DNA from: Gallionella sp.
GTDB taxonomy: Bacteria > Pseudomonadota > Gammaproteobacteria > Burkholderiales > Gallionellaceae
NCBI GenBank assembly: GCA_028707275.1
Contig: JAQTUP010000012.1
Location: 1 to 50,226 of the forward strand
Direction of reading: 5' to 3'
Length of the DNA stretch: 50,226 nucleotides
The translations under genes and the position numbers were made by a program. Under the pieces are notes generated by a model, which worked only from the letters and a program-made list of their open reading frames with translations, had not been told where the DNA came from and made no database searches. Position 1 is the stretch's first letter. The number at the start of each line of letters is the position of its first letter. Shown in pieces: positions 39,466-48,001 of the stretch.

Positions 39466-40764
39466 ATGTTAACGCAAAACATGCTCAACAAAGAACGCAA
39501 AAACAAATTGCGCTGGTTTGTTACATTGTCCACCATGCCTTTACTGGGCGTTGTGACAGCTTTCGGACTGGTGCCTGCCAGCAATCTTGGATTGAATTCG
39601 GGCAAGGTTGCCATCGAACAGCTGGCTCTGCCCGCCGCCACACCCGCCACGACAGTTGCCAGCACCTTCTGGCACACCGAGCGCATGAAACCCGGCGACA
39701 CCGTGGCAGAATTGTTGCAACGTCTGAATGTCCAGGATGAGGCGGCCAGCAACTATTTGCGCAAGAGTGCCGATGCAAAAGCCTTCCGCAAGCTGTCTTC
39801 AGGAAAAGAAGTTCAGGCGGAAACGGATGCGACAGGCGCGCTTGTTTCCCTGAGCTATCTGAACGAACAAGGCGCAAAAGTCATTATCAAACGCCAGGGC
39901 GATACATTCAGTTCGGAAACGGTGGCCGCACAACTTGAAAAACGCCTGTTCGTGCGCACCGGCGAAATCAAGACCAGTTTATATGCCGCGACGGATGCCG
40001 CCGGCATGCCGGAAGCTGCCGCCGATCAGCTGACTGAAATTTTCAGCGGCGATGTAGACTTCCATCACGACATCAAACGCGGCGATAAATTTACCGCCGT
40101 TTACGAAATGACCTACAGCAATGGCGCGCTGGTCAAGGCAGGTAAAATTCAGGCCGCCGAATTCATCAACCAGGGCCAGGTTTACCGCGCCGTTCTTTTT
40201 CAAAGCGACGCGACGCACAGCGACTATTACTCGCCTGAAGGTCGCAGCCTGAAGAAAGCCTTTTTGCGCTCACCCATCGCATTTTCGCGGGTCAGCTCAG
40301 GCTTCACCACCGCGCGCTTTCATCCGGTATTAAACAAGTGGCGCGCACACAAGGGCGTGGATTTTGCCGCCGCAATCGGCACGCCAGTCAAGGCGACATC
40401 CGATGGCCAGGTCTCCTTCAGGGGCACGCAAAACGGCTATGGCAATGTCATCATGCTCAAGCACCAAAGCAATCTTTCCACGGTATATGGTCATCTGTCA
40501 CGCTTTGCGTCGGGACTGCACAACGGCCAGAAAGTAAGACAAGGCGATGTGATAGGTTATGTCGGCATGACAGGCTTAGCCAGCGGCCCGCATTTGCACT
40601 ATGAATTCAGGATCAACGATCAGCAACGCGATCCGCTGCGTGTCGCACTGCCCAATGCACTGCCGATCACGGGCGCCAACCGGGTCGCATTCAAGACCAT
40701 GGCCGATAAATTTGTAGCCAGTTTGAACCAGCTGCGCAATACCAACCTGGCAAAACTCGATTAA
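39466..40764 (+). CDS. M23 family metallopeptidase with N-terminal OapA/LysM-like region
   Basis: 432-aa periplasmic peptidoglycan endopeptidase of the MepM/NlpD group. Membrane anchor at residues ~15-35, a LysM/OapA-like section (ERMKPGDTVAELLQRLNVQD), then the M23 domain with HKGVDFAAAIGTPV and HLHYEFRIN as zinc motifs. It abuts anmK directly, linking wall hydrolysis to recycling of the released anhydromuropeptides. Confidence 0.94.
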   Translation: MLTQNMLNKERKNKLRWFVTLSTMPLLGVVTAFGLVPASNLGLNSGKVAIEQLALPAATPATTVASTFWHTERMKPGDTVAELLQRLNVQDEAASNYLRKSADAKAFRKLSSGKEVQAETDATGALVSLSYLNEQGAKVIIKRQGDTFSSETVAAQLEKRLFVRTGEIKTSLYAATDAAGMPEAAADQLTEIFSGDVDFHHDIKRGDKFTAVYEMTYSNGALVKAGKIQAAEFINQGQVYRAVLFQSDATHSDYYSPEGRSLKKAFLRSPIAFSRVSSGFTTARFHPVLNKWRAHKGVDFAAAIGTPVKATSDGQVSFRGTQNGYGNVIMLKHQSNLSTVYGHLSRFASGLHNGQKVRQGDVIGYVGMTGLASGPHLHYEFRINDQQRDPLRVALPNALPITGANRVAFKTMADKFVASLNQLRNTNLAKLD

Positions 40765-41877
40765 TTGAATACGCGTCACTTGAATCAGCCCGAGCTGTAC
40801 ATCGGGCTGATGTCGGGAACCAGCCTGGACGGCATCGACGCCGCCCTGGTTGATTTTAGCCATGCCAGCCCGAAATTTCTCAGTAAATTCTTCCTGCCGT
40901 ACGACGACGCGCTGAAACTGGCCATCCTGGCCCTGCACAAGCCGACTCACAATGAGCTGCATCAGACTCAACTGACAGGCAACCAGCTTGCAAGGCTATA
41001 CGCGCAGGCGATTCATTCTCTGCTGAAACAGACTGAATATTCACCCGAACAAATTCGCGCCACAGGCTGCCACGGCCAGACCATACGCCACTGCCCCGAA
41101 CACGGTTACACCTTGCAAATCGGCAATGCCGCACTGCTGGCCGAGCTGACCGGCATTGCGGTGGTCAGCGATTTTCGCAGCCGCGACATTGCGGCAGGCG
41201 GCCAGGGCGCGCCGCTGGTTCCCGCTTTTCACGACAAGATACTGCGCCACCCCGAGATTCACCGCGTGATCGTCAACATCGGCGGCATCAGCAATCTGAC
41301 CCGCCTGGCGCCTGGCCACAGCACCACGGGTTTCGACTGCGGCCCCGGCAACCTGCTGATGGATACCTGGTGCATGCATCACCTGAACCAGCCCTTCGAT
41401 GCCGATGGCGCATGGGCCGCAACCGGCCAGGTGTTGCCAGCCTTGCTAAAACGCATGCTGGAGGAGCCTTTCTTCGCGCTCCCGCCACCGAAGAGCAGCG
41501 GGCGCGACCTGTTCAACACGGACTGGCTAAATATCCGGCTGAAGGGCGACGAATCAGCGGCGGATGTGCAGGCCACCCTGCTGGAGCTGACCTGCACCAC
41601 CATCGCGGACGCGATAAAAATGCACTGCGACGGCGTTCAGGAAATCTACCTGTGCGGCGGCGGCGCGCACAACAGGACTTTGCGCCACCGCCTCGCCTCC
41701 CTGCTGGCTGATTGCACGGTTCAAACCACCGATATTCTTGGGGTCGACAGCGATTATCTGGAAGCCATCGCCTTCGCCTGGCTGGCCCAACAAAACCTTC
41801 TGGGCATTCCCGCCAATCTGCCGCAAGTCACCGGCGCACGCCACCCCTGCATACTGGGCGCGATTTATCAGGCCTGA
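40765..41877 (+). CDS. anmK: anhydro-N-acetylmuramic acid kinase
   Basis: 370-aa ASKHA-fold kinase that opens and phosphorylates anhydroMurNAc during wall recycling. GLMSGTSLDGIDAAL near residue 14, IGGISNLTRL, GFDCGPGNLLMD and LCGGGAHN are diagnostic. No ATG precedes the conserved N-terminus; the start is TTG at 40765 (immediately after the M23 stop) or TTG 40780, so translation probably depends on coupling to the upstream gene. Confidence 0.95.
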   Translation: MNTRHLNQPELYIGLMSGTSLDGIDAALVDFSHASPKFLSKFFLPYDDALKLAILALHKPTHNELHQTQLTGNQLARLYAQAIHSLLKQTEYSPEQIRATGCHGQTIRHCPEHGYTLQIGNAALLAELTGIAVVSDFRSRDIAAGGQGAPLVPAFHDKILRHPEIHRVIVNIGGISNLTRLAPGHSTTGFDCGPGNLLMDTWCMHHLNQPFDADGAWAATGQVLPALLKRMLEEPFFALPPPKSSGRDLFNTDWLNIRLKGDESAADVQATLLELTCTTIADAIKMHCDGVQEIYLCGGGAHNRTLRHRLASLLADCTVQTTDILGVDSDYLEAIAFAWLAQQNLLGIPANLPQVTGARHPCILGAIYQA

Positions 41878-42061
41878 AATCAACGCTCTGTCGCAACTGC
41901 CTGCTGACGACTAAAATCCGGCATGTCTCACGCAAAAAATATAAAATATTCAACAAGTTAATGATTTTGTTTCAGCTATCGAACCGGGTCTTCTTCTGCA
42001 TCTTCGCGTAAAACATTCCAAATTTTGAGTTTTAGTTTCAACAGGCAACTACGGCAGAGCC
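41878..42061. other. intergenic region after anmK
   Basis: AT-rich stretch without a supported gene or clear terminator for anmK. Confidence 0.5.
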
Positions 42062-42090
42062 AAAAAAAACCCACCGGGCAAAGGCGGGTT
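42062..42090 (-). terminator. terminator of the J-domain-like gene
   Basis: Minus-strand AACCCGCC/GGTGGGTT stem (one G-T pair) with a 7-nt loop and eight T, 21 bp past the stop of the gene at 42111. Confidence 0.88.
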
Positions 42091-42110
42091 ACTCGGTCAT
42101 ATAGTGCCGT

Positions 42111-42641
42111 TCACACACTCACCGCACGCATCCTGTCAATTTTCTCAATGGCAGCCTGATAGAGATCATGGTCGGAATCGGGGTTGTTGCGGTCCGGATG
42201 ATGGGCACTGCGGATCTTTTTCAGTTTAGTCATGCAGTCTGGCAGGTCATGTACCTTGGTCACCCTGTCACCGTTTTTGATCATCGCGCGCTGAAGCTCA
42301 GCCTCTGCGCCTTCGCGCGTGTCATATAATTTCTTGCTGCCAAGACGCCAACCATCCTGGTTTTTGCGAGGGGATAGCTTTTCCCGACCATCAAACCAGA
42401 TCCATCTGCCGGTATCGGGATCCTGTTCAAAGTGAACGGTGGTGATGGCGTAGGTGTAAACGGGCGGTTCGATCTCCCTGGCGAACAGCTTGATGATCTT
42501 GCCGACAGTCCCCACCGTCACGAGATAATAAGCGCCTGCCTCATGCGGGCAGAACGCGCTGCTGTGCGTTGGCTCAGGCTTGCTACTCGATGAATTCATT
42601 TCAGCCATGCGGCTGAGTGCTTTGCGTTGTGCGTTAGTCAC
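42111..42641 (-). CDS. hypothetical protein with C-terminal partial J-domain
   Basis: 176-aa protein. The C-terminal ~40 residues (CMTKLKKIRSAHHPDRNNPD to IEKIDRM) match helices II and III of a DnaJ domain with the HPD motif at 148-150; helix I is not obvious. The central part (residues ~38-110) has a beta-rich look with VYTYAITTVHFEQDPDTGRW and no family I recognise. It starts at GTG 42641 with AAGGAG 8 bp upstream. It lies alone between anmK and erpA with its own terminator, consistent with an acquired gene. Confidence 0.7.
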   Translation of the reverse strand: MTNAQRKALSRMAEMNSSSSKPEPTHSSAFCPHEAGAYYLVTVGTVGKIIKLFAREIEPPVYTYAITTVHFEQDPDTGRWIWFDGREKLSPRKNQDGWRLGSKKLYDTREGAEAELQRAMIKNGDRVTKVHDLPDCMTKLKKIRSAHHPDRNNPDSDHDLYQAAIEKIDRMRAVSV

Positions 42642-42665
42642 TGGTATTGCTCCTTATATTAATTG

Positions 42666-42678
42666 AAACCCACTGGGT
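42666..42678. promoter_or_regulatory. palindrome upstream of the J-domain-like gene
   Basis: AACCCACTGGGTT, a near-perfect palindrome 24 bp before the start codon. A possible operator; no clear promoter boxes were assigned. The rest of the gap to the erpA terminator (42679-42799) shows nothing. Confidence 0.35.
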
Positions 42679-42799
42679 TCACCCCTCGCTGAAGGGATTA
42701 CCCGCTGGACTCCCGGACTGCCAAATTCGAAACGATCATGTCTTGCGCACGGGCGGCTCCTGAACTCATCGTCGCCGACGGCCAGGAACTAATCCAATC

Positions 42800-42834
42800 G
42801 AAAAAAAACAGGCCGGATAGTTTATTATCCGGCC
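42800..42834 (-). terminator. terminator of erpA
   Basis: Minus-strand stem GGCCGGATA/TATCCGGCC with a short AT loop and a run of eight T after TG. It follows the erpA stop by about 20 bp. Confidence 0.92.
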
Positions 42835-42854
42835 CGCTTGTTCAAAATGATACT

Positions 42855-43208
42855 TTAAACCGAGAACGACGATCCGCAACCGCAGGTGGTGGTGGCATTC
42901 GGGTTTTTAATGACGAACTGGGAACCTTCCAGGCCCTCCGTATAGTCGATTTCAGCGCCGACCAGATACTGGTAGCTCATAGGATCGATCAGGAGTTGCA
43001 CCCCGTTCTTGTCCAGCACGGTGTCATCCTCGTTCGTCACTTCGTCAAAAGTAAAGCCATACTGAAAACCGGAACAGCCCCCGCCGCTGACGAAAACACG
43101 CAATTTAAGGTCAGGGTTGCCCTCTTCCTCGATCAACTGCTTTACCTTTTCGGCGGCATTGTCGGTGAACACCAACAGGTCTTGTGATACTTCGGTCATT
43201 GCATTCAT
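42855..43208 (-). CDS. erpA: iron-sulfur cluster insertion protein ErpA
   Basis: 117-aa A-type carrier that delivers Fe-S clusters to apoproteins. The three ligand cysteines are in [11 protein letters not shown] and in the C-terminal CGCGSSFSV. Downstream of bactofilin on the same strand and ended by a strong terminator. Confidence 0.97.
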   Translation of the reverse strand: MNAMTEVSQDLLVFTDNAAEKVKQLIEEEGNPDLKLRVFVSGGGCSGFQYGFTFDEVTNEDDTVLDKNGVQLLIDPMSYQYLVGAEIDYTEGLEGSQFVIKNPNATTTCGCGSSFSV

Positions 43209-43225
43209 TGTTATTCCTTAAAAAA

Positions 43226-43633
43226 TTAAACGGCGCCAGCTGCTTTAAACGCCACGACATTAGCCTGCTCAGCAGCTTCGCTGTGCACCAGACGCCCTTC
43301 AAGAATTGCACCTACCTGAATTTCCAGCGTCTTGTAATGGACATCGCCTGTGACCCGCGCCTTGGCATGAAGTTCCAGATATTCACTCGCCGCGACAGAT
43401 CCGCAAATAACACCATTGACCACAAGATGGGTCACATTGATGTCTCCATGCACAGACCCCTGCTCACTCAACACCAGCGTGGCAGGCTTTCCCTGTACCG
43501 CAACAACATTTCCGTTCACCTGGCCGTCGATGCGCATGCCGCCTGTAAAAGTGATGTTCCCTTCGATAATCGTCCCGGCCCCTATCAGCGTATCGATCCG
43601 GTTTTGTGGCTTACTGTGTTTTTTATTGAACAA
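43226..43633 (-). CDS. bactofilin family cytoskeletal protein
   Basis: 135-aa polymer-forming protein with the bactofilin beta-helix (IDTLIGAGTIIEGNITFTGG, RIDGQVNGNV, SVHGDINVTHLVVNG, ARVTGDVHYKTLEIQVGA). It makes filaments attached to the inner membrane and often works with wall enzymes. The start is TTG 43633 (encoding M-F-N-K-K), supported by AGGAG 6 bp upstream; the frame is open further upstream but has no better site. Confidence 0.92.
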   Translation of the reverse strand: MFNKKHSKPQNRIDTLIGAGTIIEGNITFTGGMRIDGQVNGNVVAVQGKPATLVLSEQGSVHGDINVTHLVVNGVICGSVAASEYLELHAKARVTGDVHYKTLEIQVGAILEGRLVHSEAAEQANVVAFKAAGAV

Positions 43634-43734
43634 ACTGCTCTCCTGATCTGACAGGCATGAGAACATGCCATTGCTAAAATACCGGGCGAACCCCCGGAAA
43701 AATACAAAACGCTCCTGCGTCAGGCCGCGACAAA

Positions 43735-44421
43735 TCAAGCGGGATTCACGCTCTGCCTGACACTGGGTTCCCGCGCCCCCTGTTCAAACAAACGCACCTG
43801 AATGTTTTGCAGTTGCGCGTCAGGTGCAAGATGTATGTTTTGCTCCAGGCGCTGATAATACTTGAATTTCAGGGGAAACTGGGCATGCCCTGACACATCC
43901 TGAGGGAATAACACCGTCGTCTTGTGTCCATTTTGCACGATGGTTGCGACAAGCTGATAGCCTCCGTTAAACTCGCGGGCGCGCTGACCGCCCTGCGCCA
44001 GCAGCATGCGCACACGGTATTCGCCCGGAATTTTATCGTGCTCCAGGCTCAGCCGGTGAATGGCCAGCTCGTTTTCCCGGCCATCGGTTTCAGTCATATT
44101 CTGAAAGAAGTTCAAGTCCTCCTGCAGCCGAGTTTTCTCATCGCCTAAAATTTTCAACTGCCTGACAGTCTCCTCGCTGCGCCCCTGCTCCATCTGAATC
44201 TGCTGCTGATATTGCGCGACCATGCGACCTAATTGCACATTTTCATCTGTCAGCCTGATCAGACTTGCGCGCAAAGCGGTCAATTCACGCCGCGTCTCTC
44301 CCCGGTGAAACCCTGCAAATTCCAGCCCGCTGTCGTAAGCGAACCAGGCAAAGCCCAGCGCCGCAAGCAAAAACGGCAGCATCATACTCCAGCGCAAATA
44401 CCAGGCGATATGCGGGCGCAC
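43735..44421 (-). CDS. coiled-coil membrane protein (DUF6776-like), bactofilin partner
   Basis: 228-aa protein with one membrane helix (about residues 12-30), a heptad-rich coiled coil (about 42-110) and a C-terminal periplasmic domain (YRVRMLLAQGGQRAREFNGG to the end). Such proteins are commonly encoded just upstream of a bactofilin in betaproteobacteria. GTG 44421 is the only normal start, but family-like residues (RRRFSIAAPRLSVRPHIAWY) continue upstream in frame to a stop at 44491; the first possible codon there is ATT 44478. The start is therefore uncertain. Confidence 0.8.
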   Translation of the reverse strand: MRPHIAWYLRWSMMLPFLLAALGFAWFAYDSGLEFAGFHRGETRRELTALRASLIRLTDENVQLGRMVAQYQQQIQMEQGRSEETVRQLKILGDEKTRLQEDLNFFQNMTETDGRENELAIHRLSLEHDKIPGEYRVRMLLAQGGQRAREFNGGYQLVATIVQNGHKTTVLFPQDVSGHAQFPLKFKYYQRLEQNIHLAPDAQLQNIQVRLFEQGAREPSVRQSVNPA

Positions 44422-44549
44422 CGACAGACGCGGCGCCGCGATGCTGAATCTGCGCCGGGCGCGACGCCAGGCTTTAATGACGGCCTCGCATCATGGCAGT
44501 CTCACTGGCCTGCGCGAATAACAAGTCAGTCATAAGCACTCAATACAGA

Positions 44550-45578
44550 TCAAGGCAACAATGGCACAATGTTCAACGCCGTATTTTCGGGCAGATTGAA
44601 CATGATGTTCATATTTTGTACCGCCTGCCCCGCCGCGCCCTTGACCAGGTTGTCGATCACCGACAACACCACCACCGTGTCCCCGCCTTGCGGCCTGTGC
44701 ACGGCGATACGACAGCGGTTGGATCCTCTCACCGAGCGCGTTTCGGGATGGCTACCGACCGGCATGACATCGACGAAAGCTTCGCTGGCATAGCGCTGCT
44801 CGAACAAAGCCTGCAAGTCCACCTCTTTCGTCAACCGGCCGTACAACGTCGCGTGAATTCCGCGTATCAGCGGCGTCAGGTGCGGCACGAAGGTCAAACC
44901 TACCTCGTTGCCAGTTATCCGCGCAAGCCCCTGTTTTATTTCGGGAAGATGGCGATGCCCGGCCACGCCATAGGCCTTGAAGTTATCGCCGGCTTCTGCA
45001 AAAAGCGCCGGGATTTCAGCTTTTCGACCGGCACCCGATACGCCGGATTTTGCATCGGCAATCAGGCTGCTCGCCTCGACGACCCCCGCGTCGAGCAAGG
45101 GGATGAAACCCAGCTGCACAGCGGTCGGATAACAACCCGGATTGGCGACCAGTCGGGCTGATTTAATTTTTTCACGGTTAATTTCAGGCAGGCCGTAAAC
45201 AGCCTCGGCCACCAGATCAGGGCAGGCATGTTTCATGCCATACCATTTTTCCCACGATGCTATGTCCAGCAAGCGAAAATCGGCAGCAAGGTCGATGACT
45301 CTGACACCGGAATCCAGCAGGGCGCGCGTCTGCTGCATCGCGATACCGTTAGGGGTGGCAAAGAACACAAGATCACACAGCTCCAAACTCGCCTCGTCGG
45401 GATGAACGAACAGCAAATCGACAAAACCGCGCAGACTGGGGAACATTTGATCGACGCGTGTACCTGCATCGGCGCGGGAAGTGATCACCTGCAAAGTAAC
45501 CTGAGGATGCAGCACCAACAGGCGCAGCAATTCAACACCGGTATAACCCGTCCCACCCACTATGCCAACTTTAATCAT
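44550..45578 (-). CDS. argC: N-acetyl-gamma-glutamyl-phosphate reductase
   Basis: 342-aa NADPH-dependent enzyme, third step of arginine synthesis. [17 protein letters not shown] at the N-terminus binds NADP; the catalytic cysteine is in [13 protein letters not shown] 45578 ([11 protein letters not shown]) is chosen; upstream in-frame codons are not family-like. Confidence 0.97.
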   Translation of the reverse strand: MIKVGIVGGTGYTGVELLRLLVLHPQVTLQVITSRADAGTRVDQMFPSLRGFVDLLFVHPDEASLELCDLVFFATPNGIAMQQTRALLDSGVRVIDLAADFRLLDIASWEKWYGMKHACPDLVAEAVYGLPEINREKIKSARLVANPGCYPTAVQLGFIPLLDAGVVEASSLIADAKSGVSGAGRKAEIPALFAEAGDNFKAYGVAGHRHLPEIKQGLARITGNEVGLTFVPHLTPLIRGIHATLYGRLTKEVDLQALFEQRYASEAFVDVMPVGSHPETRSVRGSNRCRIAVHRPQGGDTVVVLSVIDNLVKGAAGQAVQNMNIMFNLPENTALNIVPLLP

Positions 45579-45652
45579 GACCCCCCCTTTACCAAACGGG
45601 CTAACGCCCCCGCCCGCACAATAGCGGACACCTGTCCGATGACATGATACAA

Positions 45653-45676
45653 CAAAGCCGCCCGAAGGCGGCCTTG
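45653..45676 (-). terminator. terminator of rplM-rpsI
   Basis: Minus-strand hairpin GCCGCC/GGCGGC with a UUCG loop followed by a short T-rich tail (TTTGTTG). It follows the rpsI stop by about 33 bp. Confidence 0.7.
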
Positions 45677-45708
45677 TGGCACAAAGCCTTTGCAGGCTCC
45701 GAATACAA

Positions 45709-46101
45709 TTAACGCTTGGAGAATTGCTTCCTGCGGCGAGCTTTACGCAGACCGACTTTCTTACGTTCGACTTCACGCGCATCGCGTGTGACCAGACCGG
45801 CCGCCTTAAGAACAGGCTTGAAGTCCGCGTTGTAGTCGATCAATGCACGGGTAATACCGTGGCGAACTGCACCCGCCTGGCCGTTTTCACCGCCGCCGGA
45901 CACGTTAACCATGATATCGAACTGGCCCAGAGTATCCGTCAGCCCCAAAGGCTGACGCACAATCATACGGCCTGTTTCGCGTGAAAAGTAAATATCAACA
46001 GGCTTGTCGTTGACGACGATGTCGCCTTTACCAGCCTTGATAAAAACGCGCGCCACCGCACTCTTGCGACGACCTGTTCCGTAGTTATAAGTAACAGTCA
46101 T
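45709..46101 (-). CDS. rpsI: 30S ribosomal protein S9
   Basis: 130-aa S9; its C-terminal tail RRKQFSKR reaches the P site. [36 protein letters not shown] and [20 protein letters not shown] are diagnostic. It starts 2 bp after the rplM stop codon. Confidence 0.99.
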   Translation of the reverse strand: MTVTYNYGTGRRKSAVARVFIKAGKGDIVVNDKPVDIYFSRETGRMIVRQPLGLTDTLGQFDIMVNVSGGGENGQAGAVRHGITRALIDYNADFKPVLKAAGLVTRDAREVERKKVGLRKARRRKQFSKR

Positions 46102-46103
46102 GA

Positions 46104-46541
46104 TTACGCCTTCAACAAATTAATGAGTTTAGGTTGTTGCGCTTCATGTGGATGCGCAGAACCCGCATACACCTTCATCTTGCGCAACATCGCGTAGCCC
46201 AGAGGACCTTTAGGCAGCATGCCCTTGACTGCTTTTTCCAAAACGCGGCTAGGATGGCGGCCTTGCATCTTGGTGAAGTTAGTCGTGTACAGACCACCAG
46301 GATAACCTGTGTGACGGTGATACAGCTTAGCTTCAGCCTTGTTACCTGTTACTCGCAATTTATCCGCATTGATGACTACGACGAAATCGCCCGTATCCAC
46401 GTGTGGGGTGTAAATTGCTTTATGCTTGCCGCGCAGACGCGAAGCAATTTGTGCTGCCAGACGGCCAAGCACTTGATCTGCAGCATCAACCAGAAGCCAG
46501 TCGTGCTGGACTTCATGTGCTTTAGCGGAAAATGTTTTCAT
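46104..46541 (-). CDS. rplM: 50S ribosomal protein L13
   Basis: 145-aa L13, an early assembly protein. [36 protein letters not shown] and [14 protein letters not shown] are diagnostic. ATG 46541 ([10 protein letters not shown]) is the family start. Cotranscribed with rpsI. Confidence 0.99.
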   Translation of the reverse strand: MKTFSAKAHEVQHDWLLVDAADQVLGRLAAQIASRLRGKHKAIYTPHVDTGDFVVVINADKLRVTGNKAEAKLYHRHTGYPGGLYTTNFTKMQGRHPSRVLEKAVKGMLPKGPLGYAMLRKMKVYAGSAHPHEAQQPKLINLLKA

Positions 46542-46758
46542 AGCCACTATTCCTAAACTCAATATGTAAACCTCGAAGGGCGCGTATTCTAAAGCATCAA
46601 CCCCGTTCTTGTCAAAGGATATTTTTCCTTCCTGCCGACCGGAGATAACAGGCAGTGCGCATCTGCATGAGGAGCACAAAGAATCATGCCTGTCACATCA
46701 GGTTTTAACCGAAAAGTATAATAATATAGCCGCTCGCCCACACAACAGATCACTTTTC

Positions 46759-47544
46759 ATGTCCTGGTTTGCAACCAATCTCGCTGGCGCCTTCCTGCTG
46801 CCGCCCTTAAGCCTGCTGCTGATACTGCTGACCGGTATCTTGCTGCTCCGCAAGCACCCGAAAGGCGCACGAAAATTGATCATCGCCTCGCTGGTATTGC
46901 TCTGGCTGGCCTCAACGCCTTATATTGCCGAGAGTGCACTGCATATTCTTGAGGCACAGACGACTCCTCTGCAAAAACAAACGCCAGGCGCTGCGGCCAT
47001 CGTTATTCTGGGCGGCGGCTCATACTTCCAGGCACCTGAATATGCGAGGCAGGATACCGTCAGCCCTGAAACGCTGGTGCGCCTGCGCTATGGAGCACGA
47101 CTACAGCGCGAATTGAAGCTGCCGATTCTGCTGACCGGAGGCCGACCTCTGGGCAATGACAGCTCCGAGGCCGACCAGATGCGAGTGGTGCTGGAGCAGG
47201 ATTTTCGGGTGCAGGCAGGCTGGACTGAAGACGCTTCTGACAACACCTTTGAAAATGCCCGCAACTCACGTCAGACGTTGGAGAAATCAGGTATAAACAG
47301 GATATATCTGGTCACGCACGCGTGGCATATGCCGCGCTCGGCAGCCGCTTTTCGCCGCGCCGGATTTGAGGTAATCGAAGCGCCCACTGCATTTACCACC
47401 CGGTACCGGACGGATCTGCTGGCCTTCGTGCCGGGCGCGGAAGGCTTGCGCAACAGTAAAATATTTGCACATGAAGTGATCGGATTGCTCTGGTATCAGG
47501 CAAAATCGCTCATATTTACAACGACTCAAAAGGAAAAAGCATGA
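46759..47544 (+). CDS. YdcF/ElyC family (DUF218) membrane protein
   Basis: 261-aa protein with two N-terminal membrane helices (about 10-32 and 40-58) and a C-terminal DUF218 domain (AAIVILGGGSY, LLTGGRPLGNDSSEADQM, DASDNTFENARNS, YLVTHAWHMPRSAAAFRRAG). Relatives include ElyC, linked to envelope biogenesis. ATG 46759 gives the typical start MSWFATN. The OsmC gene overlaps its stop by 4 bp. Confidence 0.92.
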   Translation: MSWFATNLAGAFLLPPLSLLLILLTGILLLRKHPKGARKLIIASLVLLWLASTPYIAESALHILEAQTTPLQKQTPGAAAIVILGGGSYFQAPEYARQDTVSPETLVRLRYGARLQRELKLPILLTGGRPLGNDSSEADQMRVVLEQDFRVQAGWTEDASDNTFENARNSRQTLEKSGINRIYLVTHAWHMPRSAAAFRRAGFEVIEAPTAFTTRYRTDLLAFVPGAEGLRNSKIFAHEVIGLLWYQAKSLIFTTTQKEKA

Positions 47545-47963
47545 AAGCACGCGTAAAATGGGTAGAAAATGTCGCCTTTTTAGGTGAAACCGAAAGCAAT
47601 CACGCCGTACTGATGGACGGGGCACCCGCCGTCGGTGGTCGCAATCTGGGGCCGCGTCCGATGGAGATGCTGCTGCTGGGCGCGGGGGGTTGCACCAGCT
47701 TTGACGTCATCAGCATCCTGAAAAAAAGTCGCCAGGCCGTCACCGATTGCTACGTGGAACTGGAAGCTGCTCGCGCCGAAACGGATCCCAAGGTATTTAC
47801 CAAAATTCACATGCATTTTGTAGTCAAGGGTCGCGACATCAAGCCCGAAGTGGTTGAAAAGGCCATCAAGTTATCCGCAGAAAAATACTGCTCCGCCTCT
47901 ATCATGCTGGGCGCCACCGCCATCGTCACGCATGATTTTGAGGTCATTCAAGAACAGCCATAA
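47541..47963 (+). CDS. OsmC-family peroxidase
   Basis: 140-aa OsmC-like protein; cysteines at GGCTSFDVISIL and in EKYCSASIML are the usual catalytic pair that reduces organic hydroperoxides. Overlaps the YdcF gene by 4 bp (ATGA), so cotranslation is likely. Confidence 0.93.
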   Translation: MKARVKWVENVAFLGETESNHAVLMDGAPAVGGRNLGPRPMEMLLLGAGGCTSFDVISILKKSRQAVTDCYVELEAARAETDPKVFTKIHMHFVVKGRDIKPEVVEKAIKLSAEKYCSASIMLGATAIVTHDFEVIQEQP

Positions 47964-48001
47964 CTTCTAACCGACAACATCAAACTTGTAATTTTGACAC
48001 C

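Noticed and set aside
45579..45782. 68-residue N-terminal extension of ArgC
   Set aside because: It does not resemble the family; [11 protein letters not shown] at 45578 is the standard start.
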